Source: CAIRYW01 sp041665985 (lineage in GTDB: Bacteria; Patescibacteriota; Minisyncoccia; Phycocordibacterales; CAIRYW01). From it: 11,293 nucleotides of DNA. The notes beneath the pieces were generated by a model. It did no database searches and was not told where the DNA came from. It saw only the letters and a list, made by a program, of their open reading frames with translations. This document shows positions 1 through 5,449 of this stretch, piece by piece. Made by a program: the position numbers and the translations under genes. Every line of letters starts with the position of its first letter. Positions within the stretch are counted from its first letter, which is position 1. Location: NCBI GenBank assembly GCA_041665985.1, contig JBAYHV010000025.1, forward strand, positions 1-11,293. The letters are read 5' to 3'.

Positions 1-1
1 G

Positions 2-247
2 GTAGACAATACCTCAACTCGTATCCAAACCTCCAGAGTACTCAAGGAATACATTGACGTTGTTCTAAATACAGAAGGTACCATTTCATATGACAATAGA
101 GTAAAACTCGAGAATGATGTCAGACAACTCCAGAATCCTGTCATCACAAGACAATGGGATGCCTTTGTGGCAAGCAAGGATGCCAAGATCGCTCAAGGTA
201 ATGCTGTGAAGCTGATGAGTATGTTGGCGAATAAGATGATCGAGTAG
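2..247 (+). CDS. Partial small protein, paralogue of the next gene (5' end outside window)
   Basis: Open from the window edge to a TAG stop, giving 81 residues of a C-terminal part. I do not recognise the family. About 52 of 77 residues match the C-terminal part of the downstream gene at 318-683, including the blocks VLKEY, KLEND, QWDAFV, SKDAK and NKMI, so the two are tandem paralogues. The visible part is soluble, charged and probably helical. By analogy with the neighbour, the missing N-terminus should be a membrane anchor. By my hand count about 46% of its third codon positions are G or C, against about 21% in the aligned part of the neighbour, so the two copies have had different mutational or selective histories. 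No function is proposed. Confidence 0.85.
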   Translation, partial: VDNTSTRIQTSRVLKEYIDVVLNTEGTISYDNRVKLENDVRQLQNPVITRQWDAFVASKDAKIAQGNAVKLMSMLANKMIE

Positions 248-263
248 GGAATGAGAATTATTG

Positions 264-272
264 TGTTAAAAT
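264..272 (+). promoter_or_regulatory. Extended -10 promoter for the small membrane-anchored gene
   Basis: TGTTAAAAT, preceded by another TG (TGTGTTAAAAT from 262), fits the extended -10 pattern TGN-TANAAT found at several gene starts in this window. No -35 box is convincing. It lies 45 nt before the ATG at 318 and just after the stop of the preceding paralogue, so the second copy may have its own promoter. Confidence 0.45.
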
Positions 273-317
273 TATATTACTTATTTGAGAATTATTTATA
301 AATAAATTACAAATCAT

Positions 318-683
318 ATGATTAAAAAAAATATCTTTTCGAGTTTTATAATTTTGATTCTTCTTGCAGGAAATATTTATCTTTCTACTCAATATTTTTC
401 TGTTAGTAAACAATTAAAAGAAATCAAGAGTCAGAGTAATAGTAGTGTTTCAACAAAAGTTCAAGCTGCTAATGTTCTTAAAGAATATCTGGATATAGTT
501 CTCAATACACAAGGAACTACTTCTTCTGATGACCGTATAAAACTAGAAAATGACCTTAGACAACTTCAAGATCCTGCTATTACCGCTCAGTGGGATGCTT
601 TTGTAACAAGTAAAGATGCAAAATCTTCTCAAGAGAATGCAGTGAAACTTATTGCATTATTGGAGAACAAGATGATCCAGTAG
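318..683 (+). CDS. Small membrane-anchored hypothetical protein (tandem paralogue)
   Basis: A 121-residue protein that I cannot assign to a family. Residues 1-6 are basic (MIKKNI), and residues 7-27 form a hydrophobic segment that reads as an uncleaved signal anchor. No lipobox cysteine is present. The rest is polar and probably helical, with a serine-rich linker around residues 40-46. This suggests one membrane anchor with a roughly 80-residue domain outside the cell. It is the downstream partner of a tandem duplication; the copy at 2-247 shares about 68% of aligned residues. No Shine-Dalgarno sequence precedes the ATG; the upstream sequence is AT-rich. It is followed by a long non-coding region with a strong hairpin, so it probably ends its transcript. 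Confidence 0.85.
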   Translation: MIKKNIFSSFIILILLAGNIYLSTQYFSVSKQLKEIKSQSNSSVSTKVQAANVLKEYLDIVLNTQGTTSSDDRIKLENDLRQLQDPAITAQWDAFVTSKDAKSSQENAVKLIALLENKMIQ

Positions 684-737
684 AGGTTTGCAGAAAACAA
701 GTTAAAGTTGGCAAGATAGAGATATAGAGGAACGAGG

Positions 738-814
738 AACAACAAAAAAACACAAAACAAAACAAAATACAAAACACAAAATAAAACAAAACACAAAATA
801 ACAAAAAAACAAAA
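738..814 (+). repeat. A/C-rich, G-free low-complexity tract
   Basis: Seventy-seven bases without a single G and with few T, made of irregular repeats of the ACAAAA/AACAAAA type. It runs directly into the 5' arm of the terminator hairpin at 804-848. It lies in the 3' untranslated region of the preceding gene. An unstructured A/C-rich stretch could be a factor-binding or unfolded RNA segment, but no function can be read from the sequence. Confidence 0.7.
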
Positions 815-848
815 GATGGTTCACCTAACGAACCATCTTTTGTTTTTT
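804..848 (+). terminator. Strong intrinsic terminator hairpin, probably bidirectional
   Basis: A perfect 19-bp inverted repeat, 804-822 paired with 830-848, around a 7-nt loop (ACCTAAC). The core stem is AAAGATGGTTC / GAACCATCTTT, flanked by A7 on the left and T6 on the right. This is the classic layout of a terminator that works in both directions. It should end the transcript of the gene at 318-683 and insulate the lemA operon. Confidence 0.8.
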
Positions 849-850
849 CC

Positions 851-910
851 AGGTTTATGGGTTTAGGGCGGTCTAAAAGGTTTTAGACCGCCCTAAACCT
901 TTTAAACCCA
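851..910. repeat. Long palindrome with nested alternative pairings
   Basis: The core is a perfect 19-bp inverted repeat, 860-878 with 881-899, separated by only GG. It is more GC-rich than its surroundings (centre GGGCGGTC / GACCGCCC). Outside it, TGGGTTTA at 858-865 can also pair with TAAACCCA at 903-910, and AGGTTTA at 851-857 with TAAACCT at 894-900, so competing folds exist. T4 follows at 900-903. It could be a second terminator or a dispersed palindromic element. It lies only a few bases after the hairpin at 804-848. Confidence 0.7.
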
Positions 911-990
911 ATATCTATAACATATTTTTCCATTCCAATTAGTACCTCATTCTGTTTACATAGGAACCATAAAAAAACTTATTATAGCTA

Positions 991-999
991 TGATATAAT
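991..999 (+). promoter_or_regulatory. Extended -10 promoter of the lemA operon
   Basis: TGATATAAT is a perfect extended -10 (TGN plus TATAAT), inside TATGATATAAT. No good -35 hexamer lies 16-18 bp upstream, where the sequence is A-rich. The ATG of lemA lies 30 nt downstream, giving a predicted 5' leader of about 24 nt without a Shine-Dalgarno motif. Confidence 0.65.
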
Positions 1000-1029
1000 T
1001 TAAATGTTAAAAGTTAACTAAAATTTATT

Positions 1030-1590
1030 ATGTCTATAACAACGATTATTCTTTCAGTAGTTGCACTTGTCGTTTTGTGGGTTGTTTTTGCTTACAACCA
1101 TCTTATTTCATTAACTAATCGCACAAAAGAAGCTTGGGCTGATATCGAAGTTCAACTTAAAAGGCGTTACGACCTTATTCCTAATCTAGTAAATACTGTT
1201 AAAGGATATGCAACTCACGAATCAACTGCCTTTGAAAAAGTAACAGCCGCTCGTAGCGCTGCAATGGGAGCGGGTTCACTTTCTGAAAAAGCAGTTGCTG
1301 AAAATAATCTTGCAGGCGCACTGAAGTCTGTTTTTGCAATTGCAGAAGCTTATCCAGATCTAAAAGCTAATCAAAATTTTCTTTCACTTCAAAACGAACT
1401 TTCAGATACAGAAAATAAAATTCAATCAGCACGAAGATTTTACAATGGCAACGTTAGAGATTTGAACATCTCAATTGAATCTTTCCCTGGAAATGTTATT
1501 GCTGGTTCATTCAAATTTACAAAAATGGATCTATTTGAACTTGCTGAAGGTGAAGCTGCTGCAAAACAACCTGTTGAAGTAAAATTCTAA
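1030..1590 (+). CDS. lemA: LemA family membrane protein
   Basis: A 186-residue protein of normal length for the LemA family. Residues 4-22 form a transmembrane segment, followed by the typical start of the helical domain: YNHLISLTNRTKEAWADIEV, then QLKRRYDLIPNLVNTVKGYA. Other family blocks are LSDTENKIQSARRFYN and the FPGNVIAG region near the C-terminus. The family adopts a bundle of long helices and is anchored at the membrane with the bulk of the protein on one side; its biochemical role is not settled. LemA genes are often found beside htpX-type M48 proteases, and one lies two genes downstream here. It is first in a compact operon (gaps of 16, 16 and 20 nt) driven by the promoter at 991-999. 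Family assignment is firm. Confidence 0.95.
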   Translation: MSITTIILSVVALVVLWVVFAYNHLISLTNRTKEAWADIEVQLKRRYDLIPNLVNTVKGYATHESTAFEKVTAARSAAMGAGSLSEKAVAENNLAGALKSVFAIAEAYPDLKANQNFLSLQNELSDTENKIQSARRFYNGNVRDLNISIESFPGNVIAGSFKFTKMDLFELAEGEAAAKQPVEVKF

Positions 1591-1606
1591 TTTTTTCTTT
1601 CTAGAT

Positions 1607-1933
1607 ATGGAATCCTACGACAAACTTGTTCGAGATAATATCCCTGACATTATTTTAGCTAATGGTGAAAATCCAGTAGTGGAAATTTTAGAAAAAGAAG
1701 ATCTTAAAAGGGAATTAATAAAAAAACTCTTAGAAGAATCAAAAGAGATTGAAAAAGCTCAAGAAAATAAAGAAGAGTTGGTAAAAGAAATTTCTGACGT
1801 TCAGGAGGTTCTTTCTGCTATTATTGAAAATTTTGATTTAGACCCAATAGAAATAGCAAAAATAAAAGCCGAAAGAAAAATAAAAAGAGGTGGATTTGCT
1901 AAAGGTATTTTTTTAAAAACTGTAAACAAATAA
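1607..1933 (+). CDS. MazG-like nucleoside triphosphate pyrophosphohydrolase (house-cleaning type)
   Basis: A 108-residue all-alpha protein. It opens with YDKLVRDNIPDII, the hallmark N-terminus of the phosphoribosyl-ATP pyrophosphohydrolase-like/MazG-like group. The magnesium-binding motif is visible as E44-x-x-E47 followed by E61-x-x-D64, and a basic RGGF motif near residues 93-96 matches the family's C-terminal end. Members hydrolyse NTPs or dNTPs to the monophosphate and pyrophosphate, often removing non-canonical nucleotides. It is not expected to be the histidine-biosynthesis enzyme, as no his genes are nearby. It sits between lemA and htpX with 16-nt gaps on both sides, so it should be co-transcribed with them. 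The exact substrate cannot be read from sequence. Confidence 0.85.
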   Translation: MESYDKLVRDNIPDIILANGENPVVEILEKEDLKRELIKKLLEESKEIEKAQENKEELVKEISDVQEVLSAIIENFDLDPIEIAKIKAERKIKRGGFAKGIFLKTVNK

Positions 1934-1949
1934 CTATAAACTTATTTAC

Positions 1950-2843
1950 ATGGCAACACTGTATACACATCAAACAGAAAATGTCGCAAAAACTTGGGTT
2001 CTCATTACTTTCTTTTTAACTGTAGTTATCTCTCTTGGTTGGTTTTTTAGTTATTACTATCAAAGCTCCGAAATTTTATATTTTGCAGTTATTTTTAGTA
2101 TTTTTGCAAATATTTTTAGTTACTGGTTTTCAGACAAAATTACTTTAAGTGTTGCAGGTGCGAAACCTGTTACTAGAGAAGAATATTTTGATCTTTACAA
2201 TGCAGTAGAAAATCTTTCAATTACAGCCGGTCTTCCAATGCCAAAAATTTATGTAATTCCAGACAATGCACCAAACGCTTTTGCAACAGGGAGAAATAAA
2301 ACTCACGCTACTGTTGCAGTTACAACAGGTCTGCTTCAAATAATGAATAAAACAGAACTTGAAGGAGTAATTGCACACGAGCTTTCTCATATAGGAAACA
2401 GAGATATTTTGCTATCAACAATGGTTGTTGTTTTAGTTGGAACAGTAACACTTCTTTCAAATATGTTCATGAGAAGTATGTGGCTTGGTGGAAGAAGAAA
2501 TGATGATAGGGGAAGTGGAAATATTTTGGCAATTATCGGAATTGCCTTAGCGATTCTTACTCCGATTATTGCAACTCTTATTCAGCTTGCGATTTCTCGA
2601 AAACGAGAATTTTTGGCAGATTCGTCTGGAGCTTTGCTTACCCGTTATCCAGAGGGTCTCGCTTCAGCTTTAAAAAAAATTGGTGCATATAATGCGCCAA
2701 TGTTAAAAGCCAATACAGCGACAGCCCATCTTTATATTTCAAATCCGTTCGGACCAAATGAAAAAAAAGTCAGTGCAATTGCAAAACTTTTTTTAACTCA
2801 TCCACCACTCCAAGAGAGAATTAAAGCATTAGAAAATAATTAA
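1950..2843 (+). CDS. htpX: HtpX-like M48 zinc metalloprotease
   Basis: A 297-residue membrane protease of usual HtpX length. Two N-terminal transmembrane segments (about residues 15-33 and 40-60) are followed by a cytosolic catalytic part. The zinc site is H143-E-L-S-H147 with the third ligand E220 in REFLAD. Two further hydrophobic segments lie between these motifs (about 153-173 and 190-215). PNAFATGRN upstream of the active site and the HPPLQERI block near the C-terminus are also typical. HtpX degrades misfolded or damaged membrane proteins in membrane quality control. Here it lies in an operon with lemA, a known frequent neighbour, and a DUF1189-like membrane protein. All catalytic residues are present, so it should be active. 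Confidence 0.95.
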   Translation: MATLYTHQTENVAKTWVLITFFLTVVISLGWFFSYYYQSSEILYFAVIFSIFANIFSYWFSDKITLSVAGAKPVTREEYFDLYNAVENLSITAGLPMPKIYVIPDNAPNAFATGRNKTHATVAVTTGLLQIMNKTELEGVIAHELSHIGNRDILLSTMVVVLVGTVTLLSNMFMRSMWLGGRRNDDRGSGNILAIIGIALAILTPIIATLIQLAISRKREFLADSSGALLTRYPEGLASALKKIGAYNAPMLKANTATAHLYISNPFGPNEKKVSAIAKLFLTHPPLQERIKALENN

Positions 2844-2863
2844 TAGCTTAATAGTAAATTAAT

Positions 2864-3748
2864 ATGAAAATATTTAAAACGATCAAATCTGCAGTTTACG
2901 ATAAGGAATTTTATCAAAATATAAGATCCCGAAAGCTTTCTAGTGTTTTTAAATATTATGCGAAACTTTCTCTTTTGCTTTCTGTTATTGGTTTTGTTTT
3001 GTCTGCAATTTTTTTGGTGCCACTAGCATACGGAACTGTAAACTTTTTCAAATCTGAATTTACAAAAGCATATCCTGCTGGTCTTGAAGTCTCTATTCAA
3101 AAGGGAATTATTTCAACAAATCTTTCAACAACAACTGAGCCTATGTTGGTTCCTTTGCCTCAAATATTTGTTGGTGCAAACATAAATAAAAGATCAGAAT
3201 CAAATCCGTACAAAGATGTAAAAAACCTTATTGTTCTTGATACAAAATCAACTACTACACCTTCAATAGATAATTTCAAAAGTCTAAATACAATAGCTTT
3301 GGTTACAAGCAAGTATTTAATTACCTATGATAAAAATAATTCAGTAGTTTTCTCAGACGTTTCAAAATATCCAGATTTTACCTTGAACCAAAAACTAATT
3401 GACAAAGCTTTATACTATGCAAAATACATTCCAATCGCTGTTCCTTTTGCAATATTTGTTTTAGTTTTCTTCTTCGTCTTCTTTGAATTATTCTTCCTAC
3501 TAGTTCCTGCGCTTATTTTCTTTGTAGTAAATATAATTATTAAAAATAGATACTCGTTTGGCGAGTCATACAAAATTTGTGTTTACGCATCCACATTGCC
3601 AGTGATCATTTCTGCTACAACTTTCTTTATCCCAATGCATATTCCATTTTTGTTCACATTTTTGGTTTTGTTAATTGCAATAATCAATACAAAGCAAAGT
3701 GAGGTTGAAGAGACAGTTGTTGTTCCTGAAGATTCAGAAATAAAATAA
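2864..3748 (+). CDS. DUF1189-like multi-pass membrane protein
   Basis: A 294-residue protein with one transmembrane segment near the N-terminus (about residues 33-57), a polar outer loop of about 130 residues, and three closely spaced C-terminal transmembrane segments (about 190-225 as two, and 240-275). The N-terminal pattern (an SAVYDKEFYQNI block before the first helix), the four-helix layout and the YKICVYASTLPVI motif resemble DUF1189, a family of unknown function. I recognised this by pattern only, so other membrane families remain possible. The C-terminal tail is acidic (SEVEETVVVPEDSE). It is the last gene of the lemA-htpX operon, 20 nt after htpX, so it could be a client or partner of the protease; that is inference. 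Confidence 0.8.
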   Translation: MKIFKTIKSAVYDKEFYQNIRSRKLSSVFKYYAKLSLLLSVIGFVLSAIFLVPLAYGTVNFFKSEFTKAYPAGLEVSIQKGIISTNLSTTTEPMLVPLPQIFVGANINKRSESNPYKDVKNLIVLDTKSTTTPSIDNFKSLNTIALVTSKYLITYDKNNSVVFSDVSKYPDFTLNQKLIDKALYYAKYIPIAVPFAIFVLVFFFVFFELFFLLVPALIFFVVNIIIKNRYSFGESYKICVYASTLPVIISATTFFIPMHIPFLFTFLVLLIAIINTKQSEVEETVVVPEDSEIK

Positions 3749-3756
3749 TTATTTTG

Positions 3757-3843
3757 CGGAGGGTAAGAGATTTGAACTCTTGATGGAGTTTCCCCCATAC
3801 CACCTTTCCAAGGTGGCGCAATAGACCGCTATGCGAACCCTCC
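3757..3843 (-). tRNA. tRNA-Ser (anticodon GGA)
   Basis: On the minus strand the sequence folds as a class II tRNA of 87 nt. The acceptor stem GGAGGGT pairs with ACCCTCC and is followed by discriminator G, as expected for serine. The anticodon stem is CCACC/GGTGG with loop TTGGAAA, giving anticodon GGA (plus-strand 3807-3809), which reads UCC and UCU. A long variable arm (GGGGGAAACTCC region) and a T-loop with TTCAAAT are present. The CCA end is not encoded. It is convergent to the preceding operon and divergent from engB. Confidence 0.95.
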
Positions 3844-3855
3844 TGTAGTTAAAGA

Positions 3856-3864
3856 ATATTAACA
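3856..3864 (-). promoter_or_regulatory. Extended -10 promoter of tRNA-Ser
   Basis: On the minus strand this reads TGTTAATAT, an extended -10 of the same type as at the protein genes here. It ends 12 nt before the first base of the tRNA, which places the predicted transcription start about 6 nt upstream of the mature 5' end. No -35 box is evident. Confidence 0.5.
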
Positions 3865-3897
3865 GAAAATAATACCTAATGCGATTATTAGTTCTTG

Positions 3898-3906
3898 TGC
3901 TACCAT
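3898..3906 (+). promoter_or_regulatory. Extended -10 promoter of engB, predicting a leaderless mRNA
   Basis: TGCTACCAT, preceded by TG (TGTGCTACCAT), matches the extended -10 pattern of the window with one off-consensus base in the hexamer. Only 6 nt separate it from the ATG at 3913, so transcription should begin at or beside the A of the start codon. Confidence 0.45.
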
Positions 3907-3912
3907 TCATAT

Positions 3913-4485
3913 ATGAAAATTATCTCAGCAAAATTTATACGAGGAGTAAGAGGGAATGATGACATCCTCGATGATGGAATGCCTCAAATAGCCTTTATTG
4001 GCCGTTCTAACGCTGGCAAATCAAGCCTTATCAACTCTCTCACAGGTGTTAAGAATCTTGCTAGAACAAGTAATACGCCTGGACGAACGCAGGAATTAAA
4101 CGTTTTTTTGATCAATAGAACCCATTATTTTGTGGATCTTCCTGGATATGGATTTGCTAAGACTGACAAAAAAAACTGGCAAAAAATAAATAAGCTTATT
4201 TATTGGTATCTTTTCGATTCAGGACATGATCAAAAGGTTGTTCTAATTATTGATGCCGAAGTTGGTCCAACAGCAGGTGACCTGCTAACCCTAAATTTCC
4301 TAGAAGAAGGAGGAAAAGAAATTGTGGTAGTGGCAAACAAAGTAGATAAAATAAAAAAATCTCAATATAAAAATCAGTTAAGAAAAATTGCTGACCTTAT
4401 GGTAGGACACAAAATAATTCCATATTCTTCTGAAACAAAAATTGGAATAGGGGAACTATCGGACGAATTATTAAAAAAGATATAA
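3913..4485 (+). CDS. engB: Ribosome-biogenesis GTP-binding protein EngB (YsxC/YihA)
   Basis: A 190-residue TRAFAC-class GTPase of usual length. The nucleotide-binding motifs are in order: P-loop GRSNAGKSS at residues 30-38, the TPGRTQ switch I region, DLPGYG at 75-80, NKVD at 142-145 and YSS near 175. Family members help assemble the large ribosomal subunit and are usually essential. A TTG at 3895 would add six residues (MCYHSY), but this would overlap the -10 promoter and break the conserved family start MKIISAKFI. I therefore use the ATG. It opens a run of four same-strand genes, with the next start 7 nt after its stop. Confidence 0.95.
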   Translation: MKIISAKFIRGVRGNDDILDDGMPQIAFIGRSNAGKSSLINSLTGVKNLARTSNTPGRTQELNVFLINRTHYFVDLPGYGFAKTDKKNWQKINKLIYWYLFDSGHDQKVVLIIDAEVGPTAGDLLTLNFLEEGGKEIVVVANKVDKIKKSQYKNQLRKIADLMVGHKIIPYSSETKIGIGELSDELLKKI

Positions 4486-4492
4486 TTCGCAG

Positions 4493-4741
4493 ATGAAAAA
4501 AGTTTTTGCAGAAATTGGTATTGGAAACCCTTCATTCTTTTCAACTGAATTTGAAAAAGGAGGAGAAGAATACAGAATTCCAGAATTTATTTTACCTAAA
4601 AGGGTCAAAGGCTATTATTTGCGCATTTGGATATTTAAAAAAGTTTATATAATTTCTACGAATAAATATTTTCAAACCTCAAAAAAAGATAAAAATAATT
4701 TTAAATTAGTTGTTGGAGTCAGTGGTGTAAATCTAGTATGA
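4493..4741 (+). CDS. Small conserved-looking hypothetical protein
   Basis: An 82-residue protein that I cannot assign. It has no hydrophobic segment long enough for a membrane helix and reads as a small beta-rich, basic, cytosolic domain with many aromatic residues (for example the GYYLRIWIFKKVYIIS stretch in the middle). The start lies 7 nt after the engB stop. Its TGA stop overlaps the ATG of the rhodanese gene by the ATGA arrangement, which points to translational coupling. Placement between engB and a rhodanese supports a real, co-transcribed gene. No function is proposed. Confidence 0.75.
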   Translation: MKKVFAEIGIGNPSFFSTEFEKGGEEYRIPEFILPKRVKGYYLRIWIFKKVYIISTNKYFQTSKKDKNNFKLVVGVSGVNLV

Positions 4742-4989
4742 AAATTATAGACGTTAGAACAAAAGAAGAATTTGACGAGGAACATTTGATTGATGCCGTT
4801 AATCTTGATGTGTCTGAAATTGCTAACGGGAAACTACCCGATCTACCAAAAGACGCTCCAATCCTTTTGTATTGCGCCTCTGGAGGCAGATCTGCGTTTG
4901 CAAAGCAAGCATTAGAAAGAGCTGGATTTACAAATATCACAAACGGAGGGGGTTTAGAGGGTCTGAAATCTCAGGGGTTCAAGGTGTGA
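4738..4989 (+). CDS. Single-domain rhodanese-like protein
   Basis: An 83-residue rhodanese domain, somewhat shorter than the usual 95-110. It has the N-terminal IIDVRTKEEFDEEHLIDAVN block and the active-site loop C46-ASGGRS-52, with the catalytic cysteine and the arginine that shapes the sulfur-binding loop. The helix after it (AFAKQALERAGF) and the GGGLEGLKSQGF end are also typical. Such domains carry a persulfide on the cysteine and move sulfur to acceptors, but the acceptor here is unknown. No signal peptide is present, so it should act in the cytosol. The start overlaps the stop of the previous gene by 4 nt. Its own stop overlaps the -10 promoter of tspO. Confidence 0.92.
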   Translation: MKIIDVRTKEEFDEEHLIDAVNLDVSEIANGKLPDLPKDAPILLYCASGGRSAFAKQALERAGFTNITNGGGLEGLKSQGFKV

Positions 4990-4995
4990 TAAAAT
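4987..4995 (+). promoter_or_regulatory. Extended -10 promoter of tspO, predicting a leaderless mRNA
   Basis: TGATAAAAT within TGTGATAAAAT. The same eleven bases occur before the oxidoreductase gene, and TATGATAAAAT before the surface protein. The TG overlaps the TGA stop of the rhodanese gene. Only 6 nt separate the -10 from the ATG at 5002, so the start site should fall at the start codon itself. Confidence 0.6.
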
Positions 4996-5001
4996 ATAAG
5001 T

Positions 5002-5397
5002 ATGTCAGTTTACAATTGGTACTCACAATTAATCAAACCTACATGGTCACCTCCTAGTTGGTTGTTTGGTTATGTCTGGACATTTTTGTATGTAATAATC
5101 GTTGTGAGTTTTGGTTCTGTATTTTATAAAGCTTGTACAAAAGAGATTTCCTGGATAGTTGCTCTTCCTTTTATTTTGAATCTTATTTTTAATTTTTCTT
5201 TTACATATCTTCAATTTAAATTAAAAAATAATTTATTTGCATCTCTAGATATTTTACTTATTTTGAGTACTTTGGTTTGGGCGATCGTAGTAATTTACCC
5301 TCATTTTAAATGGGTTGCTTATGCTCAAATTCCATATTTACTCTGGGTAATTTTTGCTACAATTTTGCAGCTTACAATTACTTATTTGAATAGATAA
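5002..5397 (+). CDS. tspO: TspO/MBR family membrane protein
   Basis: A 131-residue protein, shorter than the common 150-160, with four to five hydrophobic segments. Family signatures are the WYSQLIKPTWSPPSWLFGYV start, the VWTFLYVIIVV first helix, a LNLIFNFSFTYLQF block, and the PYLLWVIFATILQLTITYLN end that matches the conserved last helix. TspO proteins bind tetrapyrroles and sterol-like ligands and take part in porphyrin and stress responses in some bacteria. Which ligand matters in a presumably host-dependent bacterium is unclear. It appears to have its own promoter at 4987-4995. Downstream, only 28 nt separate it from the mobile-domain gene, which lacks a clear promoter and may be read from here. 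Confidence 0.92.
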   Translation: MSVYNWYSQLIKPTWSPPSWLFGYVWTFLYVIIVVSFGSVFYKACTKEISWIVALPFILNLIFNFSFTYLQFKLKNNLFASLDILLILSTLVWAIVVIYPHFKWVAYAQIPYLLWVIFATILQLTITYLNR

Positions 5398-5420
5398 TTT
5401 TTTATATAGTTAATACACTG

Positions 5421-5449
5421 AAATCATGCCAAAAACATTAATAGTTACC
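5421..5449 (+). repeat. 29-bp direct repeat, copy 1
   Basis: Identical to 8069-8097, spaced by 2,648 bp. It starts 5 nt before the ATG at 5426 and runs through the first eight codons (MPKTLIVT) of the mobile-domain gene. Flanking bases differ on both sides. Downstream, a weak match continues (10 of the next 18 bases; shared proline and lysine codons), hinting that the original repeat was longer. Unlike copy 2, this copy has no extended -10 upstream. Confidence 0.95.

Noticed and set aside
738..910. CRISPR-like or tandem-repeat array in the non-coding region
   Set aside because: The A/C tract has no regular unit or spacers, and the two hairpins are different sequences.
3583..3798. Minus-strand open frame over the DUF1189-like gene and tRNA-Ser
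   Set aside because: It is antisense to a well-formed coding gene and begins inside the tRNA.
3895..3912. TTG-initiated extension of engB by six residues
   Set aside because: It overlaps the extended -10 at 3898-3906, and the family's usual start MKIISAKFI begins at the ATG at 3913.
4719..4940. Minus-strand open frame over the rhodanese gene
   Set aside because: It is antisense to a clear rhodanese domain; nothing supports expression.
4872..5057. Open frame overlapping the rhodanese and tspO genes
   Set aside because: It is an out-of-frame shadow of two recognised genes, with no domain of its own.
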